Made by a program: the position numbers and the translations under genes
Notes under the pieces: model-generated
Databases searched by the model: none
Told to the model about the DNA's origin: nothing
The model's input: the letters and a program-made list of their open reading frames with translations, nothing else
Part shown: piece after piece, positions 53,299 through 63,294 of the stretch
How positions within the stretch are numbered: the first letter of the stretch is position 1
How the letters are laid out: each line of letters opens with the position of its first letter
Origin: JACKJP01 sp050249695
Lineage (GTDB): Bacteria; Pseudomonadota; Alphaproteobacteria; Rhizobiales; Tepidamorphaceae
Direction: 5' to 3'
DNA length: 64,000 nt
Assembly: GCA_050249695.1 (NCBI GenBank)
Contig: JBFWQA010000003.1
Span: 1-64,000, forward strand

Positions 53299-54096
53299 AT
53301 GAACAACAACGCAAAGAGCGACGAGGCGCTGTCGGCTTACAGGCTGGATGGCAAGGTGGCGATCGTAACCGGCGGCGGTTCCGGGCTTGGCCGCACCACC
53401 AGCCTGCTGTTTGCCGAAGTCGGCGCGACCGTCGCAATCCTGGACCTTGACCCGAAAGCGGCGGAAGCGACGGCCGATCAGATAAGGAAAGCCGGCGGCA
53501 GGGCGATGGCCCGCAAATGCGACGTATCACACGAACCGGACGTGATTGCCGCATTCGACGAGGTGGAAAAAGCGCACGGCACGCTGGACGTGCTCGTCAA
53601 TTGCGCCGCCTATCGCGGCAAGGCCGAATTCTTCGACATCACGCAGAAGCAATGGGACGACATGTTTGCCGTGACGACCCGTGGCACGTTTTATTGCATG
53701 CGCGCCGCGGTCAAGCAGATGCAGGCGGGCAAGCGCGGCGGCAGCATCGTGAACATTTCGTCCGTCTGTTCGCAGAAGACGTCGATCTTCGCCAATATCC
53801 ACTACGACGCGGCAAAAGCCGGCGTCGATGCCCTGACGCGTGGCGTTGCCGTCGAATTTCATGGAGATGCCATTCGGGCGAATTCGGTTCTTCCGGCCGG
53901 CATGAAGACCGAGGGGCTATCCAACATCCAGACCAGCATCAATTTTCGCGGGCCGGCAACCCAGCCCGGGCGGTTGATGTTCGGCTATGCCGATCCGATA
54001 GAGATCGCGCGTGCGGTCCTGTTTCTGGCAAGCCCCGCCGCCTCCTACATCACGGGCCACAGCCTGGCGGTCGATGGCGGCTTTCTCGTCAGTTGA
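53299..54096 (+). CDS. SDR-family oxidoreductase
   Basis: This 265-aa classical SDR has TGGGSGLG at residues 24-31, Asn101 in VNCAA, Ser156, Tyr169 in HYDAAK and Lys173, and ends in the usual ITGHSLAVDGGF. AAGGAGG lies before the ATG. It is shorter than the MFE-2-like SDRs above and may reduce or oxidise a ring or side-chain alcohol. It is likely co-transcribed with the hydratase at 52415 and convergent with the dehydrogenase at 54139. Confidence 0.85.
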   Translation: MNNNAKSDEALSAYRLDGKVAIVTGGGSGLGRTTSLLFAEVGATVAILDLDPKAAEATADQIRKAGGRAMARKCDVSHEPDVIAAFDEVEKAHGTLDVLVNCAAYRGKAEFFDITQKQWDDMFAVTTRGTFYCMRAAVKQMQAGKRGGSIVNISSVCSQKTSIFANIHYDAAKAGVDALTRGVAVEFHGDAIRANSVLPAGMKTEGLSNIQTSINFRGPATQPGRLMFGYADPIEIARAVLFLASPAASYITGHSLAVDGGFLVS

Positions 54097-54138
54097 GCAC
54101 CAGTTCGTCGGAAAAGGGCCCGGCCCGCGATACGGCGC

Positions 54139-55035
54139 CTACCGAGGCGTCCGCGGAACCTGGAACCCCGCGGCATCTTCGATCATGCGGATGAGTTCGG
54201 TGACGTCCCGTTTGGCCATCCCTGCCGTCACAGCTGTCTTTGCAACCGTGCCGGTTGCCTCGCATACCGGCGCGGGTACACCGAAGCGATGTGCCTCGTC
54301 CAGCGCGGCGCCCATGTCCTTGACCATCATCTCCAGGGTTGCGCCGACGGGCAGATCGCGGAGAACGAAGTCGGGCAGCCAGCTTTTCGTCGTACCGTTG
54401 GGCGCCAGACTTCCGGCATTTATGGCATTGAGCATGACCTGAGGATCAAGCCCGGACTTCGCTCCCAGAACGAAAGCTTCCAGCGTGCTGACATAGGCTG
54501 ACAGGAAAATCAGATTGTTCACGAGCTTCAGCATCTGTGCTGCACCCGGCTTCTCCCCCGCCACGGTCACCGCCGAGCCCAGTTGTTCGATATACGGCCG
54601 GATCGCTGCGACACCTTCCGGCGCACCGGACACCATGACGGACAGCCGCCCTGCCCGCGCCCCCTCCGCGCCTCCTGAAACGGGACAATCGACCAGCATC
54701 TTTCCCCGCGCCGTTGCCGCTTCGTTGATTTCGTCGATAAGTGCGGTCCCGACTGTACCCGTATTGACGAGGATCTTCGCGCGTTTGCCATGCATGGCGC
54801 CGTCCGGCCCCAATATCGCCGCTCGTGTCGCCTCAAGGCTCGGAAGGCAGAAGAAAAGGATGTCCGTGCAGTCGGCCAGATCGCGTGCGCTCCGCGCGGT
54901 TGATGCACCGAGCTTCGCCAGCGTTTCCATGGCTTCAGCTCTGATATCGAACGTCATAAGGTTCACGTTTCCCGCAACCAGTCGCTCCGCCATCGGCATC
55001 CCCATGTTGCCGATACCAAGCCAGCCGATCTCCAT
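54139..55035 (-). CDS. 3-Hydroxyisobutyrate dehydrogenase-family enzyme
   Basis: The 298-aa beta-hydroxyacid dehydrogenase has the NAD(P)-binding GIGNMG at residues 7-12, the substrate-binding DCPVSGGAEGARAG at 117-130 and catalytic Lys170 in KLVNNL. The family includes 3-hydroxyisobutyrate and tartronate semialdehyde reductases. It would oxidise a small beta-hydroxy acid, for example one from a methyl-branched fragment. It is convergent with the SDR at 53299 and divergent from the reductase at 55233. Confidence 0.86.
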   Translation of the reverse strand: MEIGWLGIGNMGMPMAERLVAGNVNLMTFDIRAEAMETLAKLGASTARSARDLADCTDILFFCLPSLEATRAAILGPDGAMHGKRAKILVNTGTVGTALIDEINEAATARGKMLVDCPVSGGAEGARAGRLSVMVSGAPEGVAAIRPYIEQLGSAVTVAGEKPGAAQMLKLVNNLIFLSAYVSTLEAFVLGAKSGLDPQVMLNAINAGSLAPNGTTKSWLPDFVLRDLPVGATLEMMVKDMGAALDEAHRFGVPAPVCEATGTVAKTAVTAGMAKRDVTELIRMIEDAAGFQVPRTPR

Positions 55036-55232
55036 GCTATTCCTCCAGACTTCCGGCCACGCCCCGGACGATCGCCGGATGCTATTGGATGAAATGGCCC
55101 AAGGAAAGCGGGGACGCCGAGGGGCAGCCGCGCCCGTGCCTTCGGATAAATTGCCGGCTAAATATATCCAGCTAGAGGCGTATGCGTTCTCAAGAACGCG
55201 CCCCAGACAATCAGCGATCGAGGAGAACCACG

Positions 55233-56099
55233 ATGTTTGATTTGATGTTCCGGCAGGACCTGATGAAGGGCGAAAGGGTATTGGTCACGGGCGGTGGCAC
55301 CGGTATCGGCCGCGCACTCGCCACTGCCTATGCGCAACTCGGCAGCGATGTGTATCTGGCCGGCCGCAGGCTCGAAGTGACGCGCGCCACCGCAACCGAA
55401 TTGGCGGACAAGACCGGCGCGAAGGTCACAGGCCTGTCGTGCGATGTCCGCGACGGCAAGGCGGTTGAAAATCTGCTTGATGACATATGGTCGGACGGCG
55501 GTCCTCTCACGGGCCTTGTGAACAGCGCCGCCGGCAATTTCCTTGCGCGCACAGAAACGATTTCGAACCATGCCTTCGACGTCATAACGGACATCCAGTT
55601 TCGCGGTGCCTTCTATGTGACGAATGCCTGCGGCCGCCGTTGGATCGCAAACAGCCATCGCGGCAATGTGGTTTCCGTCGTAGCAACCGGGGTCTGGAAC
55701 GGCGGCGCGTTTGTCACGCCCGCGACGATGGCGAAGGCCGGCGTCAACTGCATGACGCAGTCGCTTGCGGCGGAATGGGGACGTCACGGAATAAGATTGA
55801 ATGCCCTTGCACCAGGTGTCTTCCGCACCGAAGGTTCGGCAACACGCCTGGACCCCCTCGCCGAAAGCGGCTGGAGCCCGACCAACAATCCTCAATCAAG
55901 AATGGGCGACCTGCAGGAGATCGCCAATCTGGGCGTATTCCTGATGGCGAAGGGAGTGAGCTTCATGACCGGACAGACAGTCGCCATCGATGGCGGTGCT
56001 TATCTGGCCAATGGCGGCACGTTCATGGCGCTAGCCGGGCTTGGAGACGAATCCTGGAACCAGATCCGGCAGGCGACCCGGGCCGGCGACAAGCGATAG
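55233..56099 (+). CDS. 2,4-Dienoyl-CoA reductase-like SDR (DECR2 type)
   Basis: The 288-aa SDR has TGGGTGIG at residues 19-26 and NSAAGNFL at 97-104, which closely parallels peroxisomal 2,4-dienoyl-CoA reductase. The SDR Tyr is missing: at the YxxxK position the sequence is ATMAK with Ala164 and Lys168, as in that family. I start at ATG 55233 with GAGGAGA upstream. It should reduce dienoyl-CoA with NADPH so that unsaturated chains can be degraded. It is the last catabolic gene before the glycan region. Confidence 0.83.
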   Translation: MFDLMFRQDLMKGERVLVTGGGTGIGRALATAYAQLGSDVYLAGRRLEVTRATATELADKTGAKVTGLSCDVRDGKAVENLLDDIWSDGGPLTGLVNSAAGNFLARTETISNHAFDVITDIQFRGAFYVTNACGRRWIANSHRGNVVSVVATGVWNGGAFVTPATMAKAGVNCMTQSLAAEWGRHGIRLNALAPGVFRTEGSATRLDPLAESGWSPTNNPQSRMGDLQEIANLGVFLMAKGVSFMTGQTVAIDGGAYLANGGTFMALAGLGDESWNQIRQATRAGDKR

Positions 56100-56349
56100 C
56101 CCTGCGCGCAAACAGATCATCCTGACCGCTCTCGAATCGGGCCTTTTGGTATCAGGCGATCGGCCCATGTATTCGTCTGCGACCTCGAATTTGCCTTAGT
56201 CGCCGTTGAATCCGCACTCGCGATGTTCCACGAGATCAATACGGCAAAGGGACGAGCGATTGACCATCCGGCGGTTGAGCGCTCGCCGTCTGAAATCCAT
56301 GGCTGCGCGGTCAGATGCTCCAACCGCCGCAAGAGGACGCCTTCTGCAA

Positions 56350-57390
56350 TCACTCCAAGCCGCGTTCATCTCTCTCAACAGTCTCGCGGCAGATATCAGT
56401 CTGCTGACAGAGCGCTTCGATCAGGCGCGCAGTCCGCACGACAGCACCATCGGAGTTGGCGTGAAACACCGTATCGAACGCCTGGGCTTCAGACAGTCTG
56501 GCTTCGCCCTGTGGTCGGATGAATTGCACGCCGGCCGTCTCATAGAAAGCGGGTAACGCTCGCCGAATATTGCCAAATGCCCTGTCGTAAAGAGGCGCGT
56601 CGAGCAATGCTCCCCATGTCGCAATCACCCGTACGCCCTTGTGCTCAAGGGACAATATCGTGTCTCGGACGGCACCGGTCGTTATCTCAAATCTGTCAAG
56701 CTCATATGGCAGATCGCGGCGTGCGAACGCCATCTCGTCCAAAGCGCGGTTTTGCGTCAGTTCTCGAGCGGAGCGCATCGTGGAGGGGCCAGTGTCGAAA
56801 TCCCCAAAGGCACTCATCATCGACAGGCGCCAGTTCCCCGCGCGCAACGGCGGTGGTTTGATGCTGTTTCTCACCAGGGCCCATACGAAGCTGAGGGAAA
56901 CCCCGCGGAAGTAGTCGAAGCGCTGGGGCCATGACAATGTTTCAAAGAACCGGTCGCCCCGCGCCCACGACAAATGGACTGCTTCGGCGGTCACAAGTTC
57001 GTTCCGTGTATATAGCGGATCCTCTATGGCGATGAGCACGACATCGCCGGGCCTGGCGAGTGAGGCGCCATAATAGGCGATGTAGGCCGCTCCGAGGGCC
57101 CCGTGGAGCCCCGCATTGACCGCGGGCATGCCGATGCGCTTGCTGATCATGTCAGCGCGAATGCCGAATAGCCCGCCGGAACCGGATACCAGGATCAGTT
57201 TGGGTGATGTCATTGCTGCGGCGGCTTCAGCCTTGATGTCGGCGATACGGTGAACCAGCGCCTCCGGCGATCTGGCATGTCCGCGCAATGCCAGCGCTAG
57301 CCCGGCAAAAGCGACAACGACAGCCGCTGCGGCGAGCGCGACGCACTGCAGCGTTCTGCGGTAGCTGCTTCTTGTTTCTTCAGAAGGCAA
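56350..57390 (-). CDS. Membrane-anchored SGNH/DltD-like protein
   Basis: The protein (about 346 aa) has one N-terminal membrane helix (LQCVALAAAAVVVAFAGLAL) and a periplasmic domain. VSGSGGLFG supplies the SGNH Ser block, NAGLHGALG follows, and near the C terminus DTVFHANSDG resembles the Asp/His block. This pattern matches the DltD- or AlgX-like partners of MBOAT acyltransferases. The start is uncertain: I use TTG 57390, which overlaps the MBOAT stop by 11 bp; the frame is open to 57486. With the MBOAT it would acylate a cell-surface polymer. Confidence 0.7.
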   Translation of the reverse strand: MPSEETRSSYRRTLQCVALAAAAVVVAFAGLALALRGHARSPEALVHRIADIKAEAAAAMTSPKLILVSGSGGLFGIRADMISKRIGMPAVNAGLHGALGAAYIAYYGASLARPGDVVLIAIEDPLYTRNELVTAEAVHLSWARGDRFFETLSWPQRFDYFRGVSLSFVWALVRNSIKPPPLRAGNWRLSMMSAFGDFDTGPSTMRSARELTQNRALDEMAFARRDLPYELDRFEITTGAVRDTILSLEHKGVRVIATWGALLDAPLYDRAFGNIRRALPAFYETAGVQFIRPQGEARLSEAQAFDTVFHANSDGAVVRTARLIEALCQQTDICRETVERDERGLE

Positions 57391-58825
57391 AATAGATGAA
57401 TTCCGAACTTTGATCGCTACCCCAAAGCTGCAGTAGCACAACTCCGAAGAGAACCCCCAAGCTGAGCGCAAGCGGCACAGGCACATGCAACGTTTGTGAA
57501 CGTGCCTGCCTTTCTAATGGCGTGCCGAGTTGGCCGAACAGTTCCGCGGTGTTGGGTAGAAGCCACAGGAATATGGCAAGGCACGGCAAAGCGATTGCAA
57601 ACCACAGGGGGATCAGGCCAAGCGTCGGCGCCCCGCTGAAAAGTGCATAATAAATCGTGCCGGCGGTCGCTATATCGGGAGATCGGAAAAGGATGATGGT
57701 GACGGCAAACGCGAACATCACGATTGTCCGCCCGATCCAGGTGTAAACACCGTTGGGCACGGCCGCGTTGTCAAACCGGCGCTTGCGAAGCTGGCTGAGG
57801 ACGATGAACAAGCCGCTGAGCAATCCGAATATCGTGAACGTCCAGCCAAGACCGTGCCAGACCCCCGATATCAGCATCGCTACTGAGAGCGCGGGCAGCC
57901 TCATTGCCGCAAACCTGGATCGGCCGCCGAGGGGATTGTAGACATAGTCGCGCAGGAAGCGCGAAAACGTGATGTGCCACGTGATCCAGAATACCCTGAT
58001 GCTCGACGCCTTGAAGGGCGAAAGAAAGTTGACGGGAAGAAAGATCCCGAACATCAGCCCGACGCCGATCGCGATATCGGAATATGCCGAGAAGTCGAAA
58101 TAGACCTGGAAGGCAAAACCGAAAGCCGCCGACCATGCCTCCCCCATCGTCGGCAAGGCATCCCCTGCCCCTGCGTAGACAGGTGCGATCACCGAGCCGA
58201 TGCGGTCGGCAATGAGCGTTTTCTTTGCCAGGCCCGCAATGAGGAGCATAGTCCCCAGAGCAACATATGGCCCCTTGAGCAATCGCGGGGCGAGAGATGA
58301 TAGTTGATCCTTTACCTCATCCCATCGAACGATTGGCCCGGAAACAAGCTGAGGGAAGAACCCGACGAACAGCGCATATCTTTCGAAGGGAACACGTTTC
58401 GCGTCCGGCGCCGACATGTCGACGAGGAAGGCGATCTGATGAAAGGTGTAAAAGGAAATCGCAAGCGGAAGCGTGCCGAGCGTGCCCGCGGGACCGTGCA
58501 CGGATTCCGTGCTCCATGCCTCGCCGTAAACCTTGAAATAGGTGAGTAGGAAGACATTGAAGGCGATGCCGACGACGAGCGCGGTGCGACGAAGCAGTGT
58601 CGTTTCGCCCGCTCTCCATATGGCCGAGACGAGCGCGAAATTGACCACGATGCTGAGCACCAGCAGGAAGAGATCGTAAAGAGAGCCCGCTCCCAGGAAA
58701 ACGGCGGAAGCGGCGATAAGGACGAGTGCGACGCCCTTGTCCCCGAACCATCGGCTCGCCAGCCATGTCAACACGAGAACGCTCGGCAGGAAAGCGAACA
58801 GGAACTGTAAAGAATTGAAAAGCAC
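57380..58825 (-). CDS. MBOAT-family membrane O-acyltransferase
   Basis: The 481-aa protein has about 11 helices and the AlgI/DltB layout. The invariant His284 lies in WITWHITFSRFLRDY and His324 in ISGVWHGLGW. The start is GTG with GGAGGGGA upstream. Such enzymes pass acyl groups across the membrane to surface polysaccharides, in partnership with an SGNH protein like the one encoded next and overlapping it. A glycosyltransferase gene is 24 bp upstream. Confidence 0.9.
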   Translation of the reverse strand: MLFNSLQFLFAFLPSVLVLTWLASRWFGDKGVALVLIAASAVFLGAGSLYDLFLLVLSIVVNFALVSAIWRAGETTLLRRTALVVGIAFNVFLLTYFKVYGEAWSTESVHGPAGTLGTLPLAISFYTFHQIAFLVDMSAPDAKRVPFERYALFVGFFPQLVSGPIVRWDEVKDQLSSLAPRLLKGPYVALGTMLLIAGLAKKTLIADRIGSVIAPVYAGAGDALPTMGEAWSAAFGFAFQVYFDFSAYSDIAIGVGLMFGIFLPVNFLSPFKASSIRVFWITWHITFSRFLRDYVYNPLGGRSRFAAMRLPALSVAMLISGVWHGLGWTFTIFGLLSGLFIVLSQLRKRRFDNAAVPNGVYTWIGRTIVMFAFAVTIILFRSPDIATAGTIYYALFSGAPTLGLIPLWFAIALPCLAIFLWLLPNTAELFGQLGTPLERQARSQTLHVPVPLALSLGVLFGVVLLQLWGSDQSSEFIYFAF

Positions 58826-58849
58826 TGCTCCCCTCCGCCCGTATCGAGT

Positions 58850-59905
58850 CTAACCTGGGCCTAAAGCGGGCCCGCTCGCTCGGTCCCCGCGAAACGGGCG
58901 TACACCGGCCAAGAGGTGGTCAAAGGCGCCGGCCGCGAGAGCGAATTGATCCTTGCGCCAAAAGCCCGCAAACTCCATTCCCCGCCTTCGCGCGAGCCGC
59001 CATCGCCGTGGATCCGTAAGCAATCTGAACATGATATCTGCGAGCATGGCGGGATCGGGTTCAGCGGCTACTTCGACGACGCGCATGGATTCGAACACGG
59101 CGAGCGACGGAATTCGCACCGCCACGACGGGCGTCCCCGCCGCCAGACCCTCAAGCACCGGCAGGCCGAATCCCTCCGCAGACGTCGATGTAAACAAAGT
59201 CAGGCTGCTGCGGGCGGTAAGTGCTGCCACCTCGACCGGGCGAACGTCGCTGTAAAATTCACTTGAAACGCCGCAATCGCGCTCGCCTTTGGAGAGCGGC
59301 AACACGGATACGCGAACGAGGTCGCTTGGCAAACGCTTCTGCAAGAGGGCGAACGCTTCAAGACCAAGACGGACGCGTTTGACCTCGGCCTCAAAGATAC
59401 CCTGCAGAATGATGCGCGGTCGCTTGCCAGGCCCGCGGGCGAAGCGGCGTGGGCGAAAATCCGGATCCAGAAGAGGCGGCATGACAACGCATCGTGTCGC
59501 AAACCTATCCGCAAGGCGCGCAGCCAGGTGCGGAGACACGACCAACGCCGGCAGTGCCCGTGAATAAGCCTCCGCGATGGCCTCGAACTTGTCCGACAGA
59601 TGGATGAGATCGGCTTCGTAGCCCTGGCAGAAATGGATAGCGACCGGCGCAAGACGTTCTGCAAGTGCGATCGTTTCGTACCAGGTGGCGATCGCGACGT
59701 CGTATTTCTTGCCTAGAAGAGCCTCGTCTGGCGTTAGCGTAAGGCCCTGATAATCGAAGGTTTTCCGTTTGGTTGCGTCTGCGGTTACGAGATCGACTCT
59801 GTGACCGGCCGAGGCCAGCGCCCTGGCGAAGAGCAACAACTCCTTGGTCCCGCCACCGAGTTCGAGGGGCGGAGCGACGATCGCGACATGATGCCCGTCA
59901 GCCAC
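58850..59905 (-). CDS. Glycosyltransferase, GT4 (group 1) family
   Basis: The 351-aa GT-B glycosyltransferase has the N-terminal donor-side PPLELGGGTKELLLFARAL and the C-terminal nucleotide-sugar motif TSTSAEGFGLPVLEGLAAGT near residue 246. I start at GTG 59905, four bases after the radical SAM stop; the longer frame overlaps that gene. It would extend a glycan or tailor a secondary product. Same-strand genes on both sides suggest a four-gene operon down to 56350. Confidence 0.84.
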   Translation of the reverse strand: MADGHHVAIVAPPLELGGGTKELLLFARALASAGHRVDLVTADATKRKTFDYQGLTLTPDEALLGKKYDVAIATWYETIALAERLAPVAIHFCQGYEADLIHLSDKFEAIAEAYSRALPALVVSPHLAARLADRFATRCVVMPPLLDPDFRPRRFARGPGKRPRIILQGIFEAEVKRVRLGLEAFALLQKRLPSDLVRVSVLPLSKGERDCGVSSEFYSDVRPVEVAALTARSSLTLFTSTSAEGFGLPVLEGLAAGTPVVAVRIPSLAVFESMRVVEVAAEPDPAMLADIMFRLLTDPRRWRLARRRGMEFAGFWRKDQFALAAGAFDHLLAGVRPFRGDRASGPALGPG

Positions 59906-59909
59906 CGGC

Positions 59910-61097
59910 CTACCGCGGGGTCGGTCCAGGGGACACCGCGCATCCGCGCAGACGATGTCCAGGGATTGAAAATTCGCAGTGTCGGCACATGAAATTCTCA
60001 TCAGGGCGGTCGAAGCCATAGATCGTCCGTCGATAGCGGGCCATCTCGTCGCCCGACATCACCTCGTGAAATGACTGCCGTGATACATCGCCGACAACAT
60101 GTGTCTCGTAGTAGTCCTCGCAGCAGAGCACGCAGCGACCGTCGGGAAGAATGTGCAGATGCTCCAGCGGCCGCGAACCGGTCTGCTCGCACCCCCACAG
60201 AATGTCTCTGTCGACGGCACCTGACACATCTGCCATCAGATTGCCTGCGCGATCCATCAACCGATATTTCTCGAACGTCACCGGTACGTCCTTAAAGGCT
60301 TGCCTGATCGCTTCGAATTCCTGTTCGTGGGCGTCCGACAGGTCGCCGAGAACCGCGACGCGCGTAGTTTGCGCAACTCCCGCGCGCGCATAGTCAGCGA
60401 TGTTGCGCAACACCAACGTCAGGTGATCACGCCCCCTCTCCCGTCTGTATTTTTCGCGGTCAGCAGTGTGGATGTTGAATGTGAGAAGAAATATTGATCC
60501 CTTCGTCAGTTCCGGCTTTATGCTTTTCAGCGGCACCGTACCGTTCGAATTCACAGCGACCTTGATATTGCGTGCATGCAGACGGGAGATGATGGAACCG
60601 GCGCGTTTGTCGAGGAAGGGTTCGTTGTAGTTGTTCAGGAATACACCGGCCAGATCGGGTTGCGTTTCCATCTCGCAGAGCACGGATTCCAGCAAGGCAT
60701 CGCTCATCGTGTGGTCCGGGCGAAGATGTTCCGATACGGGACAAAAGAAACAACGCTGATTGCACTGCGTGTTGGTCTCGAGCGACACATAGCGAAGACG
60801 ATACGATCTGAACATGGAATGCCGGTCGGTGAAGAGCCAGCCATTCGCGAGCAATTCCTCGATGAACGGCGCCAAGGACTTCATCGTCGCTGCGGTGAGA
60901 AGCCCTCCAGGTTCCAAATTCGCCAAGGATCGTCCAGGCTCATCAGCCAGCATGTAACGCTTGTCTGAAACGATACTGGCAATCACCTGTTTCGTCTTTC
61001 GAACGAACGGCGAAAGGTACAAGGCTGGAGGGTCATTTGACTCGTCACTACGCAAGCGAACGTTCCAATCTCGCGACACCGGGAATTGACAGGGCAA
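59910..61097 (-). CDS. Radical SAM/SPASM-domain protein
   Basis: The 395-aa protein has the radical SAM cluster motif CNQRCFFC (Cys112, Cys116, Cys119) and an upstream helical domain with PVSEHLRPDHTMSDALLESV after it. A C-terminal SPASM-like region has GCEQTGSRPLEHLHILPDGR, CVLCCEDYYE and CRHCEF. SPASM enzymes usually modify peptides or sugars, and some act on glycan or cofactor precursors. The start is unsure (TTG 61097, or GTG 61079), since neither has a good ribosome site. It is divergent from the GT2 gene. Confidence 0.82.
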   Translation of the reverse strand: MPCQFPVSRDWNVRLRSDESNDPPALYLSPFVRKTKQVIASIVSDKRYMLADEPGRSLANLEPGGLLTAATMKSLAPFIEELLANGWLFTDRHSMFRSYRLRYVSLETNTQCNQRCFFCPVSEHLRPDHTMSDALLESVLCEMETQPDLAGVFLNNYNEPFLDKRAGSIISRLHARNIKVAVNSNGTVPLKSIKPELTKGSIFLLTFNIHTADREKYRRERGRDHLTLVLRNIADYARAGVAQTTRVAVLGDLSDAHEQEFEAIRQAFKDVPVTFEKYRLMDRAGNLMADVSGAVDRDILWGCEQTGSRPLEHLHILPDGRCVLCCEDYYETHVVGDVSRQSFHEVMSGDEMARYRRTIYGFDRPDENFMCRHCEFSIPGHRLRGCAVSPGPTPR

Positions 61098-61181
61098 GGA
61101 ACCGACTTATGTTTTCGGCTTTCGGCGACATGCTTGCATGCTTCCTTAAAGGAAAAAACGCCTCATCTCTCGGAAAGAAGA

Positions 61182-62297
61182 ATGAGTTCGCTTAAAATTC
61201 GCGTGATCCTGGTTCATTACTTCACGCCGGACCTGCTGTTCAAGTGTATGGAGTCCATCGCCTCAACTACGAAGGATTCGCCCCATTCGGTATCTGTTAC
61301 CATCGTCGACAACGGAAGCATTGTCGCTGATCGGGCACATATCGACGCGTTGCCGGCCACCATTATCCGCCCGGGTTTAAATCTGGGATATGCCGCGGCC
61401 ATCAATCGCGCACTGACAAATGACATTGCAAGCGTCTACGTGGTCATGAATCCCGATATGGAGATCACTGGCGACTGCATCGCTCTGCTGGCAACCGCTG
61501 CAGTGCAATGCGAGGGCGTCGCCGGCCCGAGATTGTACCTCGACAGCGCGATGAACTTCATGCTGCCTCCGACAGAGCATCGATCAATCTTCAGCGAACT
61601 TCTGCGGATCTTCGCGAGGCGGGGCGGCTTTTGGGAGCGCCTGGCGCGCCGGCAGTGGCGTCGATATGCGCGTCAATATCTCGCTACCGACAGGCCTTTC
61701 ACAGCCTACGACCTTTCCGGCGCGATGCTCGCTCTTTCGGCGGCCGCCATGCAACGGGTGGGACCATTCGACGAAGGATACAAGCTGTACTACGAGGAAA
61801 CGGACTGGCTGAAGCGCGCCGAGCGCGCCGGTGTTACCAGTCTTCATATCCCGATGGCGAGGGCCGTCCATTTCTATAACAAGAGCGCTCAGTCCGAGCC
61901 CCGGGCGCGCGAATGGTTCAACGAGTCGCGCCGACGCTTTCGGCGGAAGCAATACGGCGCTCTGCCGTCTCGGGTTCTCGACCTTCTCGATGAACGTGTT
62001 CGCCCCCGCGGTCGACCAGAAAAGCTTGCCGGCAAACCGGTCAAGGAGATCGCCCGGAGCCTTGGGACGGAAGACGAATGCTGGGTCGAGATCGCCGCAT
62101 CTCCGATGGGATTTCCGGCAGCGTCCTGCAGATGTAGTCTTCAGGCACTCCCCGCCCGCCGGCTGCAGGCCGCGGATCTTGCCGCTTCGCTGGGTGGTGA
62201 TTGCAGGATTACCATCACAGACCGGCACGGCAATGAACTCTCGGCGGCCTACCCGGTGAATGGTTCAAATTGTGATCACCCGCATGATCTCCTCTAG
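61182..62297 (+). CDS. Glycosyltransferase, GT2 family
   Basis: The 371-aa GT-A glycosyltransferase has TIVDNGS near residue 41, NLGYAAAINRAL (rhamnosyltransferase-like), the metal-binding MNPDME and the YYEETDWLKRAERAG segment. I start at ATG 61182, with GGAAAGAAG upstream. The last about 90 residues after the GT core form an extra domain of unknown kind. Probable role: transfer of a sugar in surface glycan assembly. Its 3' end overlaps the GNAT gene. Confidence 0.87.
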   Translation: MSSLKIRVILVHYFTPDLLFKCMESIASTTKDSPHSVSVTIVDNGSIVADRAHIDALPATIIRPGLNLGYAAAINRALTNDIASVYVVMNPDMEITGDCIALLATAAVQCEGVAGPRLYLDSAMNFMLPPTEHRSIFSELLRIFARRGGFWERLARRQWRRYARQYLATDRPFTAYDLSGAMLALSAAAMQRVGPFDEGYKLYYEETDWLKRAERAGVTSLHIPMARAVHFYNKSAQSEPRAREWFNESRRRFRRKQYGALPSRVLDLLDERVRPRGRPEKLAGKPVKEIARSLGTEDECWVEIAASPMGFPAASCRCSLQALPARRLQAADLAASLGGDCRITITDRHGNELSAAYPVNGSNCDHPHDLL

Positions 62298-63294
62298 ACG
62301 ACAACGCAGGTCCCTCGGCGGTGATTTCACGATCCGTCCATTCAAAGCTGGCGACGAAGATGCGATCAACGCCGGGTTCAACGCGGTATTTGGACAGAGC
62401 AGGTCCATCGACGAATGGCGTCGGAAATTTCTGGACGAATCCTCGAGTCCCCGGATCATGGTTTGCCTGGATGAAGCCGGCGATGTCGTCGCACACTATG
62501 GCGCGACGGTGTCCGCATTCCGGATTGACGGGCGCGGGGTTGCCGCGGGCCAAATTGTCGATTCTTATGCGGTGCGCAGAACTGACGTCGTAACCGGCCG
62601 AGCCTTCATCAGGACGGCCCATGCTTTCTTCGAACACTTCTGCGGTCCAGGGCGACTAGACATCATCTATGGGTTCCCTGGCCTGAGGGCTCTTCGTCTG
62701 GGCAGATTGAAACTCGGATATGACCACACCTGGCCCGTCAACGTGTGGCACGGCCCTGGATCCTCCGGCCTCGCGACAAACCTGTGGCGAAATTTAGTTG
62801 ACCGCAAAAGGGACCTGCGCACCGATGATCTCGGTCAGGCCGACACATTGTGGGCAAGAGCGCACGGGCTCTATTCGCCTGGCCTTATCCGCGATCGGAA
62901 ATGGATCGAGCAAAGGCGCGTGGGCATCGGCGGGAAGGTCTATCGGATCGCGACGCACTTCAGACGAGACCTACTGTCAGCCTGGGCGATATTCGAACAT
63001 ACGGCCGCTGCCACGCATATTGTGGATTTGCTTTGGGATGGCGAGAGCGTTGACTGCCTGCGAGCGTTGCTCGAACACGTTGCCGGCAGGACGATTGACG
63101 GCCGACCGAGCAGAATCCAATTGTGGGCTCCCACATCCGGCTACCTGGCCAATGCACTGCGCCATTTGAAATGGACGAATGAGATTGAGCCGCGCGGATG
63201 TCATGTCGGAATTCGTTCCTTCAATCCCTCCATTGAACCCAAACTGATCTCCAAAGGTTTTCATTACGCATTTGGCGATTCCGATCTTGCCTGA
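62260..63294 (+). CDS. GNAT-fold acyltransferase-like protein
   Basis: The 344-aa protein opens with FTIRPFKAGDEDAINAGFNAVF and has VAHYGATVSAFRIDGRGVAA then SYAVRRTDVVTGRAFIRTAH, typical of GNAT N-acyltransferases. The C-terminal half is longer than most GNATs and may be a second GNAT-like lobe. The first ATG overlaps the GT2 gene by 38 bp; starts at 62272 or 62284 are possible. It is likely to acylate an amino sugar, given the PIG-L deacetylase that follows. Confidence 0.75.
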   Translation: MVQIVITRMISSRRQRRSLGGDFTIRPFKAGDEDAINAGFNAVFGQSRSIDEWRRKFLDESSSPRIMVCLDEAGDVVAHYGATVSAFRIDGRGVAAGQIVDSYAVRRTDVVTGRAFIRTAHAFFEHFCGPGRLDIIYGFPGLRALRLGRLKLGYDHTWPVNVWHGPGSSGLATNLWRNLVDRKRDLRTDDLGQADTLWARAHGLYSPGLIRDRKWIEQRRVGIGGKVYRIATHFRRDLLSAWAIFEHTAAATHIVDLLWDGESVDCLRALLEHVAGRTIDGRPSRIQLWAPTSGYLANALRHLKWTNEIEPRGCHVGIRSFNPSIEPKLISKGFHYAFGDSDLA

